NCBI GenBank assembly: GCA_902461935.1
Contig: CABPZP010000006.1
Coordinates: 1 to 64,000 of the forward strand
Source: Merdicola sp905200315
GTDB taxonomy: Bacteria; Bacillota; Clostridia; TANB77; CAG-508
Reading direction: 5' to 3'
DNA length: 64,000 bases
The notes under the pieces were generated by a model, which worked only from the letters and a program-made list of their open reading frames with translations, made no database searches and was not told the origin of the DNA. Shown in pieces: positions 35,543-44,195 of the stretch. The stretch's first letter is position 1. The number at the start of each line of letters is the position of its first letter. The translations under genes and the position numbers were made by a program.

Positions 35543-35824
35543 ATGGAGAAGGAACTAGAAAGTAAAATTTTTTATATAAAAGATTATGATGGAAGAGAAA
35601 GTTTAAAATTTGAAGTTAATAAATATATAAGAGCTTTAAAAGAGAAGTATAAAGAGTGCATAGTAACAAAAGAATTTTTCAAGGGAGAAAACATCCTAGT
35701 TAGATGTGTAAAAGTAAATTTTGAACAAAATAGAACAATTAAAAGTGAAAAACAAATTGAAAAAAATGGTAAAGAAAGATATAAGGAAGAAAGAACTATT
35801 GGAGGAGGAGGCAGGTTCCGCTAA
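35543..35824 (+). CDS. Small basic protein of unknown function
   Basis: This 93-residue protein is rich in Lys and Glu and ends in a glycine-arginine tail (GGGGRFR). The ATG at 35543 has GGGAGA 8 nt upstream; the ATG at 35528 lacks an RBS and overlaps that site. It is followed by a strong terminator. No family is recognised. Confidence 0.6.
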   Translation: MEKELESKIFYIKDYDGRESLKFEVNKYIRALKEKYKECIVTKEFFKGENILVRCVKVNFEQNRTIKSEKQIEKNGKERYKEERTIGGGGRFR

Positions 35825-35841
35825 ATATGAGAATTGCAAGA

Positions 35842-35868
35842 AAAAGGAGGTTATTATAACCTCCTTTT
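35842..35868 (+). terminator. Intrinsic terminator
   Basis: AAAAGGAGGTTA and TAACCTCCTTTT form a perfect stem around a 2-3 nt loop; it is nearly palindromic and may act in both directions. Confidence 0.85.
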
Positions 35869-35887
35869 ATGGTATAGATGAATAGAA

Positions 35888-36256
35888 TTATTTTCCGAAA
35901 TAAAGATACCACTTTACCTTGGAAAGTTCAATCTTTTTTTCTTTTATTTGTAATTCTTTATTGTAAATCTGCATTCCTTCTTTAATAAGAATTTTTATAT
36001 CATCCTTACTAATGCTGGAATCTTCTTTTGAAGAATCTTCTTTTATAACTGAAATAGATTCTAATTCAGTTTCATATAACTGAATCTTTTCACTGCAAAT
36101 ATGTTCATCAGTTATAAGATTACTGACTAATATGCAGACGCATATTAATAAGAAGATAGTTGATATTGACAATGGCACTAAAATTGTATTCCGCACATTT
36201 TTTTTAATGCTAACAACAGTTACAACAAAAAGTAATACAAAAATTAAACTTACCAT
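35888..36256 (-). CDS. Small membrane protein of unknown function
   Basis: This 122-residue protein has two membrane segments at the N terminus (about 1-18 and 25-46) and a charged, helix-forming tail containing a KEDSSKEDSSISKDD stretch. It is monocistronic with a consensus minus-strand promoter at 36324-36352 and RBS GGAGGAAAA. No family is recognised. Confidence 0.65.
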   Translation of the reverse strand: MVSLIFVLLFVVTVVSIKKNVRNTILVPLSISTIFLLICVCILVSNLITDEHICSEKIQLYETELESISVIKEDSSKEDSSISKDDIKILIKEGMQIYNKELQIKEKKIELSKVKWYLYFGK

Positions 36257-36323
36257 AATTTTTCCTCCAATTAATTAATAAATTATATTGTTTAGTTACT
36301 AATGGTCTTGACCATATAACAAT

Positions 36324-36352
36324 ATTATAGCACTATTTACATAAAATGTAAA
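36324..36352 (-). promoter_or_regulatory. Minus-strand sigma-A promoter with TTATGTAAA spacer
   Basis: Read on the minus strand: TTTACA (36352-36347), 17-nt spacer TTTTATGTAAATAGTGC, TATAAT (36329-36324). It drives the gene ending at 35888. Confidence 0.7.
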
Positions 36353-36372
36353 TATTACTAACTGCATAAATG

Positions 36373-37011
36373 TTATTTCTCACATTTTGGACATTCTTCT
36401 AAGCATTTGCATTTATTATCTTCGCTAGGAAAGCTGGAAGGTTCTTTAAAACTTAAATACCAACTCATACCATTTTTATTTTCTGATATACTTTCTAATC
36501 GTTCTTCTAATGCACAATATGTTTTAGGGCCAGGTATAATAACTGGTTGATTAGGAAACCAATTTGCAGGTGTAGAACCTTTTGAACAATCTGCAGTTTG
36601 AAGAGCTTCGACTAATCTTAAAATTTCTGGAATACATCTACCTACATTTAAAGGATAAACAAGAATTGCTCTAACTATTTGTTTGTTATCAATTATAAAA
36701 ACATTTCTTACAGTTTCTGTTGTGCTTACATCATTTGCAATCATTCCATATTTTCTGGATATTTCGCCACTTCTATCAGCAATAATAGGGAAAGGAATTT
36801 TTACTCCTGTTCTACAATAGATATCGTAAATCCAGGCAAGATGTGAAGGTGTGCTATCAATACTTAAACCTAATAAACAAGTATTAAGATTTTGAAAATA
36901 GTCAAAAGCTTTAGAAAAAGCAATCATTTCTGTAGTACATACTGGGGTCCCAGTATGTTCAATTTTCAAGAACTGAAAACCATTGAAAAATATGCGTTTG
37001 GTAAAAACCAA
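36373..37011 (-). pseudogene. Peroxiredoxin, 3' part (severed by the island)
   Basis: Residues from PVCTTEMIAFSKAF onward are a Prx6-type peroxiredoxin with the peroxidatic Cys in PVCTTE, IPFPIIADRSGEISRKYGM, and a typical C-terminal arm (TPANWFPNQPVIIPGP) ending in a Cys-rich tail (CKCLEECPKC). The normal N-terminal strands are missing; the first 20-odd residues, from 37011 to about 36950, are read from island DNA. The missing N-terminal part is found at 55378-55230 on the same strand. This fragment keeps the Cys codon, but its fold is incomplete, so it is probably inactive. Confidence 0.92.
36931..36967. other. Left attachment junction (attL)
   Basis: Chromosomal TGTAGTACATACTGGG is joined at GT (36947-36948) to island CCCAGTATGTTCAATTTTC. 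ACATACTGGG-GT-CCCAGTATGT is a perfect inverted repeat around GT. The right arm is nearly complementary to the island arm at 55214-55231. Confidence 0.8.
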
Positions 37012-37041
37012 ATGTGTATTTTTTTATTTTAGTTTTTATTT

Positions 37042-37065
37042 AAGGAGGTGATGCCTATGCTGTGA
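37042..37065 (+). other. Perfect anti-SD match followed by a minimal ORF
   Basis: AAGGAGGTGAT (37042-37052) complements the 16S rRNA 3' end over 11 nt. It is followed within 4 nt by ATG CTG TGA (37057-37065), or from GTG 37048 a five-codon ORF. It lies 43 nt ahead of the secreted-protein gene at 37108 and could be a leader ORF or ribosome standby site. Confidence 0.35.
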
Positions 37066-37107
37066 TTAAATTAAAAAAAAGAATTGAAAGGAAAGGTGAA
37101 TTAAAAT

Positions 37108-37500
37108 ATGAATGAAAACATTAAAGAAAAATTAAAAAAAGGTGTAGCATATAGTGCTATACTATTATCTGTCGCAACAATAGGCGTTGTTGGGGGAAAT
37201 ACATATTCAAAATATTTTACAAAAATTAATGGAGAGGGAAATGCAGAAATAGCAAGATGGTCTTTCAGAGCGAATAACACATCAACAGTGATGGAAAAAA
37301 TACAATTAAATAATGTATATAATACAAATATTTTGAAAAGCAAAACAATTGCACCTGGAACAAATGGAAGTCTTGATATAATTTTAGATACAACTGGAGC
37401 AGATGTAGCAATAGACTATGCTGTTACATTTGATAATTTAGTAAATAAGCCAACCAATATGAAATTCACATATGGCAATAAAACATCAGATACATTATAA
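37108..37500 (+). CDS. TasA/CalY (camelysin)-like secreted protein, probably truncated
   Basis: This 130-residue product opens with a SipW-type signal segment (GVAYSAILLSVATIGVVGGNT) followed by YSKYFTKINGEGNAEIARWSF, the usual start of TasA/camelysin-like fibre proteins. Relatives are longer (about 190-250 residues); this frame stops after KFTYGNKTSD and no continuation was found downstream. It lies inside the island next to attL, with RBS GGAAAGGTG. No SipW peptidase gene is in the window. It may be a decaying passenger. Confidence 0.65.
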   Translation: MNENIKEKLKKGVAYSAILLSVATIGVVGGNTYSKYFTKINGEGNAEIARWSFRANNTSTVMEKIQLNNVYNTNILKSKTIAPGTNGSLDIILDTTGADVAIDYAVTFDNLVNKPTNMKFTYGNKTSDTL

Positions 37501-37578
37501 ATAAAAAAATTAATGTAAATTTTTTCTCACATTGATTTTATGATTACAGAAAATTATAGTATATACGAGGTGAAATAA

Positions 37579-37668
37579 ATGAAAGATTATGCTATAACTC
37601 TTAAGAAAATTTTAGGAAAAGAAAAATGTCATCTTAAATTTGAGACTGATAGAACAACCGATTTATAA
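37579..37668 (+). CDS. 29-residue small ORF
   Basis: MKDYAITLKKILGKEKCHLK plus nine residues, with GAGGTG 9 nt upstream. It is too short to classify and may be the 5' remnant of a lost gene. The surrounding region 37501-37876 holds no other gene, only a weak imperfect stem near 37690-37735 and a promoter-like site at 37765. Confidence 0.35.
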   Translation: MKDYAITLKKILGKEKCHLKFETDRTTDL

Positions 37669-37764
37669 AAGAAAATTTCCATATATTAGAATTAGAATCT
37701 TCTTATCATTATTATACATAATGTATGAGGAGATTTCTTGTATTTAAAAATATGTTATATAATA

Positions 37765-37793
37765 TTTATTTTTTATATATAATATGGTAAAAT
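37765..37793 (+). promoter_or_regulatory. Weak promoter candidate for the island operon
   Basis: TTTATT (37765-37770), 17-nt spacer TTTTATATATAATATGG, TAAAAT (37788-37793). The spacer resembles those at 28940 and 30244. It lies 84 nt before the first gene of the cargo run. Confidence 0.45.
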
Positions 37794-37876
37794 TTCAACA
37801 GTGCAAAATAATTTTTTTAATAATATTTAAAAGTTTAAGATTTGAAAGATGAAATAGAAAGATAGAAGTGATATAT

Positions 37877-38518
37877 ATGAAAACAATTAAGAGTATTGAT
37901 TTATGGACAGAACAATATGAAAATCATTACGAATGTTTTAATGGAGCTTTTGTCGATGGATTTGAAAATAATAAAATTGCATTTGACGAATATAAAATAA
38001 TAGAAAACTGTAATTGCATAATAACTGTTAGCAACCCAAAGATTAATATAAGTAATAAGCATAATGCTATTGTTTTTTATAAAGATAAAAATCCTGTTAG
38101 ATTAATGGTTATAAATAAAAATACAGATATTGATAAACGTATAAAAATAGCACTAAATCAATACTTTGAAAATGAAACACTACAAGTTTTATATGATAAT
38201 TTACAAATCAAATCATCTATAATCGATATGAATGAAACATCAATTTTTAATAATGCTAATTTTAATAAAGAAATTGATGTAGGTTCTTGTGATAGATGGA
38301 ATCTTTTATATAATATGCTAAAAGGTAGCTATACAGAAAGCAATACACAATATGGAAATTATGAAAGTGATAAATATGAGTTTATTCCAAATATTTTTAT
38401 AAAATATGAATTAACAACAGATACAGAAAAATTTGAAATAGAACATAAATGTGCTTTTATAAATACTATAAAAACTAGAATAATTCCAATACAAGAAAAT
38501 TCGCTATTAACTAAATAA
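37877..38518 (+). CDS. Unrecognised island protein
   Basis: This 213-residue soluble protein is rich in Asn, Ile and Lys. I recognise no domain. Landmarks are ENHYECFNGAFVDGFENN, AIVFYKDKNPVRLMVINKN and VGSCDRWNLLYNMLKGSY. The ATG at 37877 is favoured over GTG 37868, with the weak AGAAGTGA as RBS. It heads the cargo run, 41 nt before cutA. Confidence 0.55.
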   Translation: MKTIKSIDLWTEQYENHYECFNGAFVDGFENNKIAFDEYKIIENCNCIITVSNPKINISNKHNAIVFYKDKNPVRLMVINKNTDIDKRIKIALNQYFENETLQVLYDNLQIKSSIIDMNETSIFNNANFNKEIDVGSCDRWNLLYNMLKGSYTESNTQYGNYESDKYEFIPNIFIKYELTTDTEKFEIEHKCAFINTIKTRIIPIQENSLLTK

Positions 38519-38559
38519 AAATAGGTTTTAAATATAAAAATAATATTATGGAGAATATG

Positions 38560-38874
38560 ATGGATAAATATATAATGATAACTACAACATTTGATAATAA
38601 AGAAGAAGCAAATAAGATAATTGAAATATTATTAGAAAAAAGATTAGTTAGTTGTTGCCAATTAAGTAATATAACAAGTTCTTACCACTGGAAAGGTAAA
38701 ATTGAACATACTGAAGAATTATTACTACAAATGAAATCTAAAAAAGAATTATTTAAGAAAATTGAAAAAGTTATATTAGATAATCATAGTTATGAAACTC
38801 CACAATTAATTGCCTATGACATTGTAGATGGATATAAAGGATATTTAGATTGGATAGGAGAGGAAACAAAATAA
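38560..38874 (+). CDS. cutA: CutA1-like protein
   Basis: CutA proteins are trimeric PII-like proteins, historically linked to divalent-cation tolerance. The 104-residue product shows MITTTFDNKEEANKIIEILLEKRLVSCCQ in order (residues 5-33), then SSYHWKGKIEHTEELLLQMKS and HSYETPQLIAYDI, all CutA hallmarks. The ATG at 38560 is chosen for GGAGA at 38550. Its stop overlaps the next start (TAATG). A role as a sensor or adaptor for the enzymes of this operon is possible but speculative. Confidence 0.88.
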   Translation: MDKYIMITTTFDNKEEANKIIEILLEKRLVSCCQLSNITSSYHWKGKIEHTEELLLQMKSKKELFKKIEKVILDNHSYETPQLIAYDIVDGYKGYLDWIGEETK

Positions 38875-39416
38875 TGAAATTATATGTAATTAGACATGGA
38901 CAAACTAACTGGAATTTAAAAGGAATAATACAAGGGCAAAAAGATATTGAACTTAATGATAAAGGAATAAATGAAGCAAGAAAAGCAAAAGATGAGTTCA
39001 ATAATTTAAAAATAGATTTAATTATGTGTTCTCCATTAAAAAGAGCAAAAGAAACAGCAAAAATTTTGAATACAGATAAAAATATAAATATTATATATAA
39101 AAGTGAATTAATAGAACGAGGACTTGGCGATTTTGAAGGAGAAAGTTGCATTACTGAAGAAGATGATATATATAATTACCATATGAATAAAACAATAAGA
39201 AATATAGAGTCAGTAGTAGATTTATGTAATAGAATTAATGATTTAATAGATGAAATTAAGAATAAATATAAAGGAAAAAATATTTTATTAGTTACACATA
39301 GTGGAACAGCAAGAGCCATTGAAAGATATTTCTATGGCATTGATGAAAATGGAGATTTACCACCAGAAAATTTAAAAAATTGCGAAATTAGAGAATACGA
39401 AATAATGGAGAAATAA
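38874..39416 (+). CDS. Histidine phosphatase (phosphoglycerate mutase-like)
   Basis: This 180-residue histidine phosphatase shows the catalytic LYVIRHGQTNWNLKGIIQGQ (RHG), MCSPLKRAKETAKIL, ELIERGLGDFEG and LLVTHSGTARAIERY. The family dephosphorylates many small metabolites; GpmB- or CobC-type specificity cannot be told apart here. The start is ATG 38874 because it has AGGAGAGG upstream and overlaps the cutA stop; the frame extends upstream without an RBS. It ends 2 nt before the next gene. Confidence 0.9.
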   Translation: MKLYVIRHGQTNWNLKGIIQGQKDIELNDKGINEARKAKDEFNNLKIDLIMCSPLKRAKETAKILNTDKNINIIYKSELIERGLGDFEGESCITEEDDIYNYHMNKTIRNIESVVDLCNRINDLIDEIKNKYKGKNILLVTHSGTARAIERYFYGIDENGDLPPENLKNCEIREYEIMEK

Positions 39417-39418
39417 AA

Positions 39419-39931
39419 ATGATATTTAGTGTATTAGCATTTATAGCAGTAATTGTAAGCATCTGTATAAAAGATAGAAAAAAATCTTTAGTAGTACAAT
39501 CTTTAAATTGTATATGTGAAGCAATCTATGATTTTATTATATCTGCATTTACAGGTGCAGTATTAAGTATAATAAATTTTACAAGGACATGCTTATTTAT
39601 AAACAAAGATAAATTTAGTAAAAAAATATATCTTTTGATATTAATACTATTTGAATCACTAATTGCAATCAATTGTATATTTACTTGGAATGGAATAATT
39701 TCATTATTACCAACAATAGGCTCGATGATTAGAGCATATTGTTTATGGCAATCCAATATGAAATTAGTCAGAATATCAGGTATAACAACAGGGATATTAT
39801 ATGGTTCATATTATATTTATTATCATAGTTGGTTTATGGTATTAGGAGATTTAATATTATTGATTACTGGAATAATAGCTGTATATAAAAATGATATAAA
39901 GAAAATATATAAAAATGAACAGATGAAATAA
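39419..39931 (+). CDS. YgjV-like inner membrane protein
   Basis: This 170-residue protein has about six membrane helices. The order SLVVQSLNCICEAIYDFIIS, GAVLSIINFTRTCLF, TWNGIISLLPTIGSMIRAYC and KLVRISGITTGILYGSYY fits the YgjV family, whose function is unknown. It sits between two enzyme genes of the same operon, with ATGGAG serving as RBS inside the previous gene's end. Confidence 0.75.
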   Translation: MIFSVLAFIAVIVSICIKDRKKSLVVQSLNCICEAIYDFIISAFTGAVLSIINFTRTCLFINKDKFSKKIYLLILILFESLIAINCIFTWNGIISLLPTIGSMIRAYCLWQSNMKLVRISGITTGILYGSYYIYYHSWFMVLGDLILLITGIIAVYKNDIKKIYKNEQMK

Positions 39932-39944
39932 GGAGCAAAATAAA

Positions 39945-40544
39945 ATGAGAATAGGTATAGATATAGATGGAGTTTTAACTGATATAGAACAATGGCAGTT
40001 AGACTATGGAAGTAAATTTTTTTATGAAGAATATGGTTTAAGCATAAAAGATTATAAAGGATATGAAACTAATGAAATATTTGATGTAGATATTAAATCA
40101 GATGATGAATTTTGGAATAAATATTTTAGAGATTATTCAATTAATGTTGAAGCAAGAAAATTTGCAAATGAAGTAATTGACAAATTAAAAGAAGATGGAC
40201 ATGAAATTTATATAATTACAGCTAGAGGTTCTTTTTTGTCTCATTCAGCAGATGTAATGTCTATAGAAGAAAATAGGAATATAGTATTAAATTGGCTGAA
40301 AAATAATCAAATACATTATGATAATATAATCTTTAGTCCAGAAGATAAATTAGAAATATGCAAACAAAATAATATTGATTTAATGATTGAAGATAAGCCT
40401 AAAAATATAAATACAATATCTAATGAAATACCTGTAATTTGTTATCATGCAAATTATAATGAACAATGCAATGGAAAAAATATTTATAGATGTTATAGTT
40501 GGTATGACATATATAGAAAAATAAAAGAAATACAAAAACATTAA
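39945..40544 (+). CDS. HAD-superfamily hydrolase (5'-nucleotidase-like)
   Basis: This 199-residue protein starts with the nucleophile motif MRIGIDIDGVLTDIE (D5, D7), then HEIYIITARGS (motif II Thr) and IDLMIEDKPKNI (motif IV). This layout is close to the 5'(3')-deoxyribonucleotidase-like HADs. It is related to, but shorter than, the N-terminal half of the next gene. RBS AAGGAG. The substrate is unknown; a nucleotide is suggested by the neighbouring nucleoside hydrolase. Confidence 0.85.
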   Translation: MRIGIDIDGVLTDIEQWQLDYGSKFFYEEYGLSIKDYKGYETNEIFDVDIKSDDEFWNKYFRDYSINVEARKFANEVIDKLKEDGHEIYIITARGSFLSHSADVMSIEENRNIVLNWLKNNQIHYDNIIFSPEDKLEICKQNNIDLMIEDKPKNINTISNEIPVICYHANYNEQCNGKNIYRCYSWYDIYRKIKEIQKH

Positions 40545-40554
40545 GAGGTAAAAG

Positions 40555-42000
40555 ATGAACATAGGAATAGATATAGATAATGTAATATCAAATTTTGATG
40601 AAGTATTAAAAAAAGAATTTTTAATACATGACAAAGAACTAAGAAATACAGGAATAATTAACCCAGAAGCACCTATGACAAAAGGAATGTTTGACTGGAC
40701 TGATGATGAAATATGGACATTTTATTTAGAAAATATAGGAAGAATAACTCCTAGTCTAGATGTAATTGAAGGTGCGAAAGAATATATTGAAAAACTAAAA
40801 AATGATGGACATATAATAGTAATTATTACAGGTAGAGATAATGGAGAATATAAAGATCCATATACTATGACAAAAAAATGGCTAAAAGAAAAAGGAATAG
40901 TATATGATAAATTAATATTCACAAACGGATATAAAAATGGAAAACAAGGTAAGGCAGAAAAATGTTTAGAAAATGACATTGATGTAATGATAGATGATTC
41001 AGCCAGAATTTGTAGAGAATGTTTTCAAAAAAATATTACTACACTTATAAAGGATAAGCCTTCTAATAGAGATGAAACAGAAATAGCAAGAGTTCATAAT
41101 TGGAAAGAAATTTATGAATTTATTACAAATTATAAAAAAGAAAAAGTAAATGTAATATTAGACACAGACACATATAATGAATGTGATGACCAATTTGCAC
41201 TAGCATATTTATTGAAAAATCAATATAAATTTAATATTGAAGCAATAACAGTAGCACCATATTCACATCAATCAAGGAATGTGTCAGTAAGAGAAGGACA
41301 AGAATTAAGTTATAACGAAATTTTAAAAATATGCAAATGGTTAAATTTTAATATAAATAATAAAGTATTCAAAGGCTCAATAGATTACATTTGTAATGGA
41401 TATAATGAAACTAATGATTCAGTAAATAAGATAGTTGAAATAGCACTAAAAAATGATAAAACATATATATTAGGAATTGGTGCAATTACTAACATTGCAT
41501 TAGCGATAAAAAAAGAACCTAAAATAATTGGTAAAATAGAAATTATATGGCTAGGTGGAAATGAATTAGGATATAAAGATAATTTGGAATATAATTTCAG
41601 ACAAGATGTAGAGGCTGTTAAAATTGTATTAGAATCACAAGTTAAATTAACTATACTACCTTGCAAAAATATAGTGTCTAATTTAAGAATTGATATTAAT
41701 ACTTTAAAAGAAAATATAGGAAATAAATCAGAGTTATGTGATTACTTAATAAAAAGGTTTTATAATGATGGATGCCATGGGACTCAAGAAACAAGAGTTA
41801 TTTGGGATATTTCAGTTATTGCATATATGATAAATAAAAATTGGTTTGAAACTAAAGAAATAAGTTCTCCAAATATAAAAGAGGATACTTCTTATGAAAT
41901 AACTCAAAACAAGCATAATGTAACTTTTGTAACAAAATTGAATAGAGATAAAATATATGAAGATTTATTTAATAAATTAGGAGCAAGAAATGAAGTATAA
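40555..42000 (+). CDS. Fusion of a HAD phosphatase and a nucleoside hydrolase
   Basis: This 481-residue protein has two enzymatic halves. Residues 1-195 are a HAD domain: NIGIDIDNVISNFDE (D5, D7), VIIVIITGRDNGEY-like motif II near 91-101, IDVMIDDSARIC motif IV. Residues about 198-478 are a nucleoside hydrolase: VILDTDTYNECDDQFAL, the family's metal-binding aspartate cluster, with ITVAPYS, GIGAITNIALAIKKEP and IIWLGGNELGY. The order suggests sequential removal of phosphate and then base from a nucleotide. That coupling is inference. A paralogue of similar architecture lies outside the island at 62596. RBS AGAGG. Confidence 0.88.
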   Translation: MNIGIDIDNVISNFDEVLKKEFLIHDKELRNTGIINPEAPMTKGMFDWTDDEIWTFYLENIGRITPSLDVIEGAKEYIEKLKNDGHIIVIITGRDNGEYKDPYTMTKKWLKEKGIVYDKLIFTNGYKNGKQGKAEKCLENDIDVMIDDSARICRECFQKNITTLIKDKPSNRDETEIARVHNWKEIYEFITNYKKEKVNVILDTDTYNECDDQFALAYLLKNQYKFNIEAITVAPYSHQSRNVSVREGQELSYNEILKICKWLNFNINNKVFKGSIDYICNGYNETNDSVNKIVEIALKNDKTYILGIGAITNIALAIKKEPKIIGKIEIIWLGGNELGYKDNLEYNFRQDVEAVKIVLESQVKLTILPCKNIVSNLRIDINTLKENIGNKSELCDYLIKRFYNDGCHGTQETRVIWDISVIAYMINKNWFETKEISSPNIKEDTSYEITQNKHNVTFVTKLNRDKIYEDLFNKLGARNEV

Positions 42001-42592
42001 TGAAATGAAACAAGCTGTAAAACTATTAAGTAAAGAATGGAATTTAGGAAAAAAAGAAGCAGGAGCAGACAATGATATTTGTGCTTGGATATATTTATTT
42101 GATGTTTTACAAGAAAGTGAAAAAATAATAAAATATAAAGATGAAAGCAAACTTATAGGATTTTGTGGTTACTCAAAAGAATGTTCAAACAAACATAAAT
42201 TATCTAAAAAGTTTTATGGTTTTGTAAAAAATAGATTATATAAAAGCAAAAGTATAAAGAATTTAAAAGCATTTAAAGAGTATGAAAATAATTATAATTA
42301 CATTCCAGAAGAACTTAAAAATCACTTTGATGGAGAGGTTTCAATATTAATAGTAGATGAAGATTATAGAGGAAAGAAAATAGGAAAAAAACTTTTATTA
42401 GATGTATTTGAGCTTGCCAAAAAAGATAATATGAAAAATATTCAGATAGTAACAGATGAATCATGCAATTATAAATTTTATGAAAGTTTAGGATGTAAAA
42501 AGGTATATGAAACAATAGTTGAAAACAAAGAAATAGAACAACTTGGAAATGGATATACCGAAAAAGCATTTATATATGAGAAGAAATTATAA
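41990..42592 (+). CDS. GNAT-family N-acetyltransferase
   Basis: This 200-residue protein has the acetyl-CoA-binding signature DEDYRGKKIGKKLLLDVFEL (about 118-137) and a C-terminal NYKFYESLGCKKVYE typical of GNAT enzymes. The N-terminal half is less conserved (CAWIYLFDVLQESEKIIKY). It overlaps the fusion gene by 11 nt, showing translational coupling. The substrate is unknown. GNAT enzymes can serve self-protection in nucleotide-peptide antibiotic systems, which is relevant given the S66 peptidase in this operon. Confidence 0.88.
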   Translation: MKYNEMKQAVKLLSKEWNLGKKEAGADNDICAWIYLFDVLQESEKIIKYKDESKLIGFCGYSKECSNKHKLSKKFYGFVKNRLYKSKSIKNLKAFKEYENNYNYIPEELKNHFDGEVSILIVDEDYRGKKIGKKLLLDVFELAKKDNMKNIQIVTDESCNYKFYESLGCKKVYETIVENKEIEQLGNGYTEKAFIYEKKL

Positions 42593-42642
42593 AAGCGTAG
42601 GAGAAAATAATTTTAAAATTGAAAATGTTTGGAGTAGAGTAA

Positions 42643-43507
42643 ATGAAAATAGAACATAAAAATATAAATGAAGCATTGAATTTTTATTGATATAAGCGAG
42701 GAAAAATATAAAGAAAAATGCTACCAATGTATAGAAAGAATAAATGAAAATGCTGAAATTTTGGAAAAATTTAATAACATATATAAATTATTATACATAG
42801 ATAAAACAGATGAATATAAAAAGTTATGGGAAATCAAAAATGTAAATGAACTGTTTGGACGAGATTATTCTGTATTTATTACAAATATTCTTTTGTTACT
42901 AGGATATAAATCTCATATGAAAAATATTAAGAAATTAACTTTTGACGATGAACAAATAAATATTCAAAAACGAAGGGTAAAAGAATGTTTAAAAAATGAT
43001 ATTATATATAAAAAATATGATGAAATTAGAATTTCACAGATGTTATGGGGAACATATTTTATAAATAATAGATTAATTGAAGTTGGAAGATTACAATTTG
43101 AACTAATTAATGATAACCAGGTTAAAATACATATTCCTGCAGGAGAAAAACTTGATATAGAAAAAGTAACAAAATCAATAAAAGATTCAAAATTGTTATT
43201 AAAGAAATATCACAATATAGAAAATACAAAATATATTTGCGAATCTTGGTTATTAAGTCAAGAAATTGCTCAAATGTTAGACAAAAATTCTAATATAGTA
43301 AAATTCCAAGAGTTATTTGGTATAAAACAAGATAAAAATGGAATAGATGATATATTAAATTTTGTATTTAATATAAGAGAATGTGATGATTATACTAATC
43401 TATCAGAAGAAACATCACTTCAAAGAAAAATAAAAGCATTTTTAATTAATGGTGGAATAATATACAACGGATATGGAGAAATAAAAAATGAAGAAATTAT
43501 TAGTTAG
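42643..43507 (+). pseudogene. Acyltransferase-like gene with a single frameshift (GNAT_C/DUF5596 type)
   Basis: The body shows ISQMLWGTYFINNRLIEVGR, then VKIHIPAGEKL, and CESWLLSQEIAQMLDKNSNI. This fits the two-part acyltransferase (DUF5596 plus GNAT-like C-terminal domain). The natural start is ATG 42643 with GGAG upstream, reading MKIEHKNINEALNF; a TGA then intervenes. Removing one T from the T5 run at 42681-42685 joins it to IDISEEKYKEKCYQ and the main frame. As written, translation could only begin at the weak TTG 42761. It is either a real frameshift or a homopolymer error. It overlaps the next gene by 20 nt. Confidence 0.7.
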
Positions 43508-44189
43508 TGATTATGATCAAACATTTTATTTAAATGATGAAGATATAGAAAAAAATAAAATCGCAGTAAAAGAATTTAGAAATAAAGGTAACATATTTGT
43601 TATAGCAACAGGTAGAAGTTATGGCGATTTTATGAAAAAGAAAGAACAATATAATATTGAATATGACTATGTTATTATAAATCATGGAGCAACAATTTTA
43701 GATAAAGAAGATAATATTATTTTTGAAGCTATAATGCCAAACGAGATTTTAGATAGTTTAAAATCAGATTTACATATAGAAAATACAGAAAGACATTTTT
43801 GTTGTAGTTTGCTAGAAAGTAGAGTTGAATTTGAACATAAGAATTTAACTAAAGTTCATGTTAAATATAATGATTTAGAATATTCAAATGAAATTCAGAA
43901 AAATTTAGAAGAAAAATATGGAGATGTTTTGAATATTTATTATGTTAGTGGTAATTCAATAGAAATAATATCAAAAAATACAAATAAATCTAAATCAATA
44001 AAATTATTATCAGAAAAAATTGAAATCAAGCAAGAAGATATTTATACAATAGGAGATGGCTATAGTGATATTGAAATGATAAAAGATTATAATGGATATG
44101 CTATGAATGAATCTGTTCAAGAATTAAAGAATGTTGCTATAGAAGAAATTAATAATGTAAGTGAATTAATAGAAAAAATAGAAGGATAA
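43488..44189 (+). CDS. Cof-type HAD-IIB phosphatase
   Basis: This 233-residue sugar/nucleotide phosphatase of the Cof group starts KLLVSDYDQTFYLNDEDI (D8, D10), with FVIATGRSYGDF, INHGATILDKEDN and motif IV IGDGYSDIEMIKDYNGYAMN. This is the third HAD-type gene of the island. It overlaps the acyltransferase frame by 20 nt. The substrate is unknown. Confidence 0.9.
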   Translation: MKKLLVSDYDQTFYLNDEDIEKNKIAVKEFRNKGNIFVIATGRSYGDFMKKKEQYNIEYDYVIINHGATILDKEDNIIFEAIMPNEILDSLKSDLHIENTERHFCCSLLESRVEFEHKNLTKVHVKYNDLEYSNEIQKNLEEKYGDVLNIYYVSGNSIEIISKNTNKSKSIKLLSEKIEIKQEDIYTIGDGYSDIEMIKDYNGYAMNESVQELKNVAIEEINNVSELIEKIEG

Positions 44190-44195
44190 ATAACA

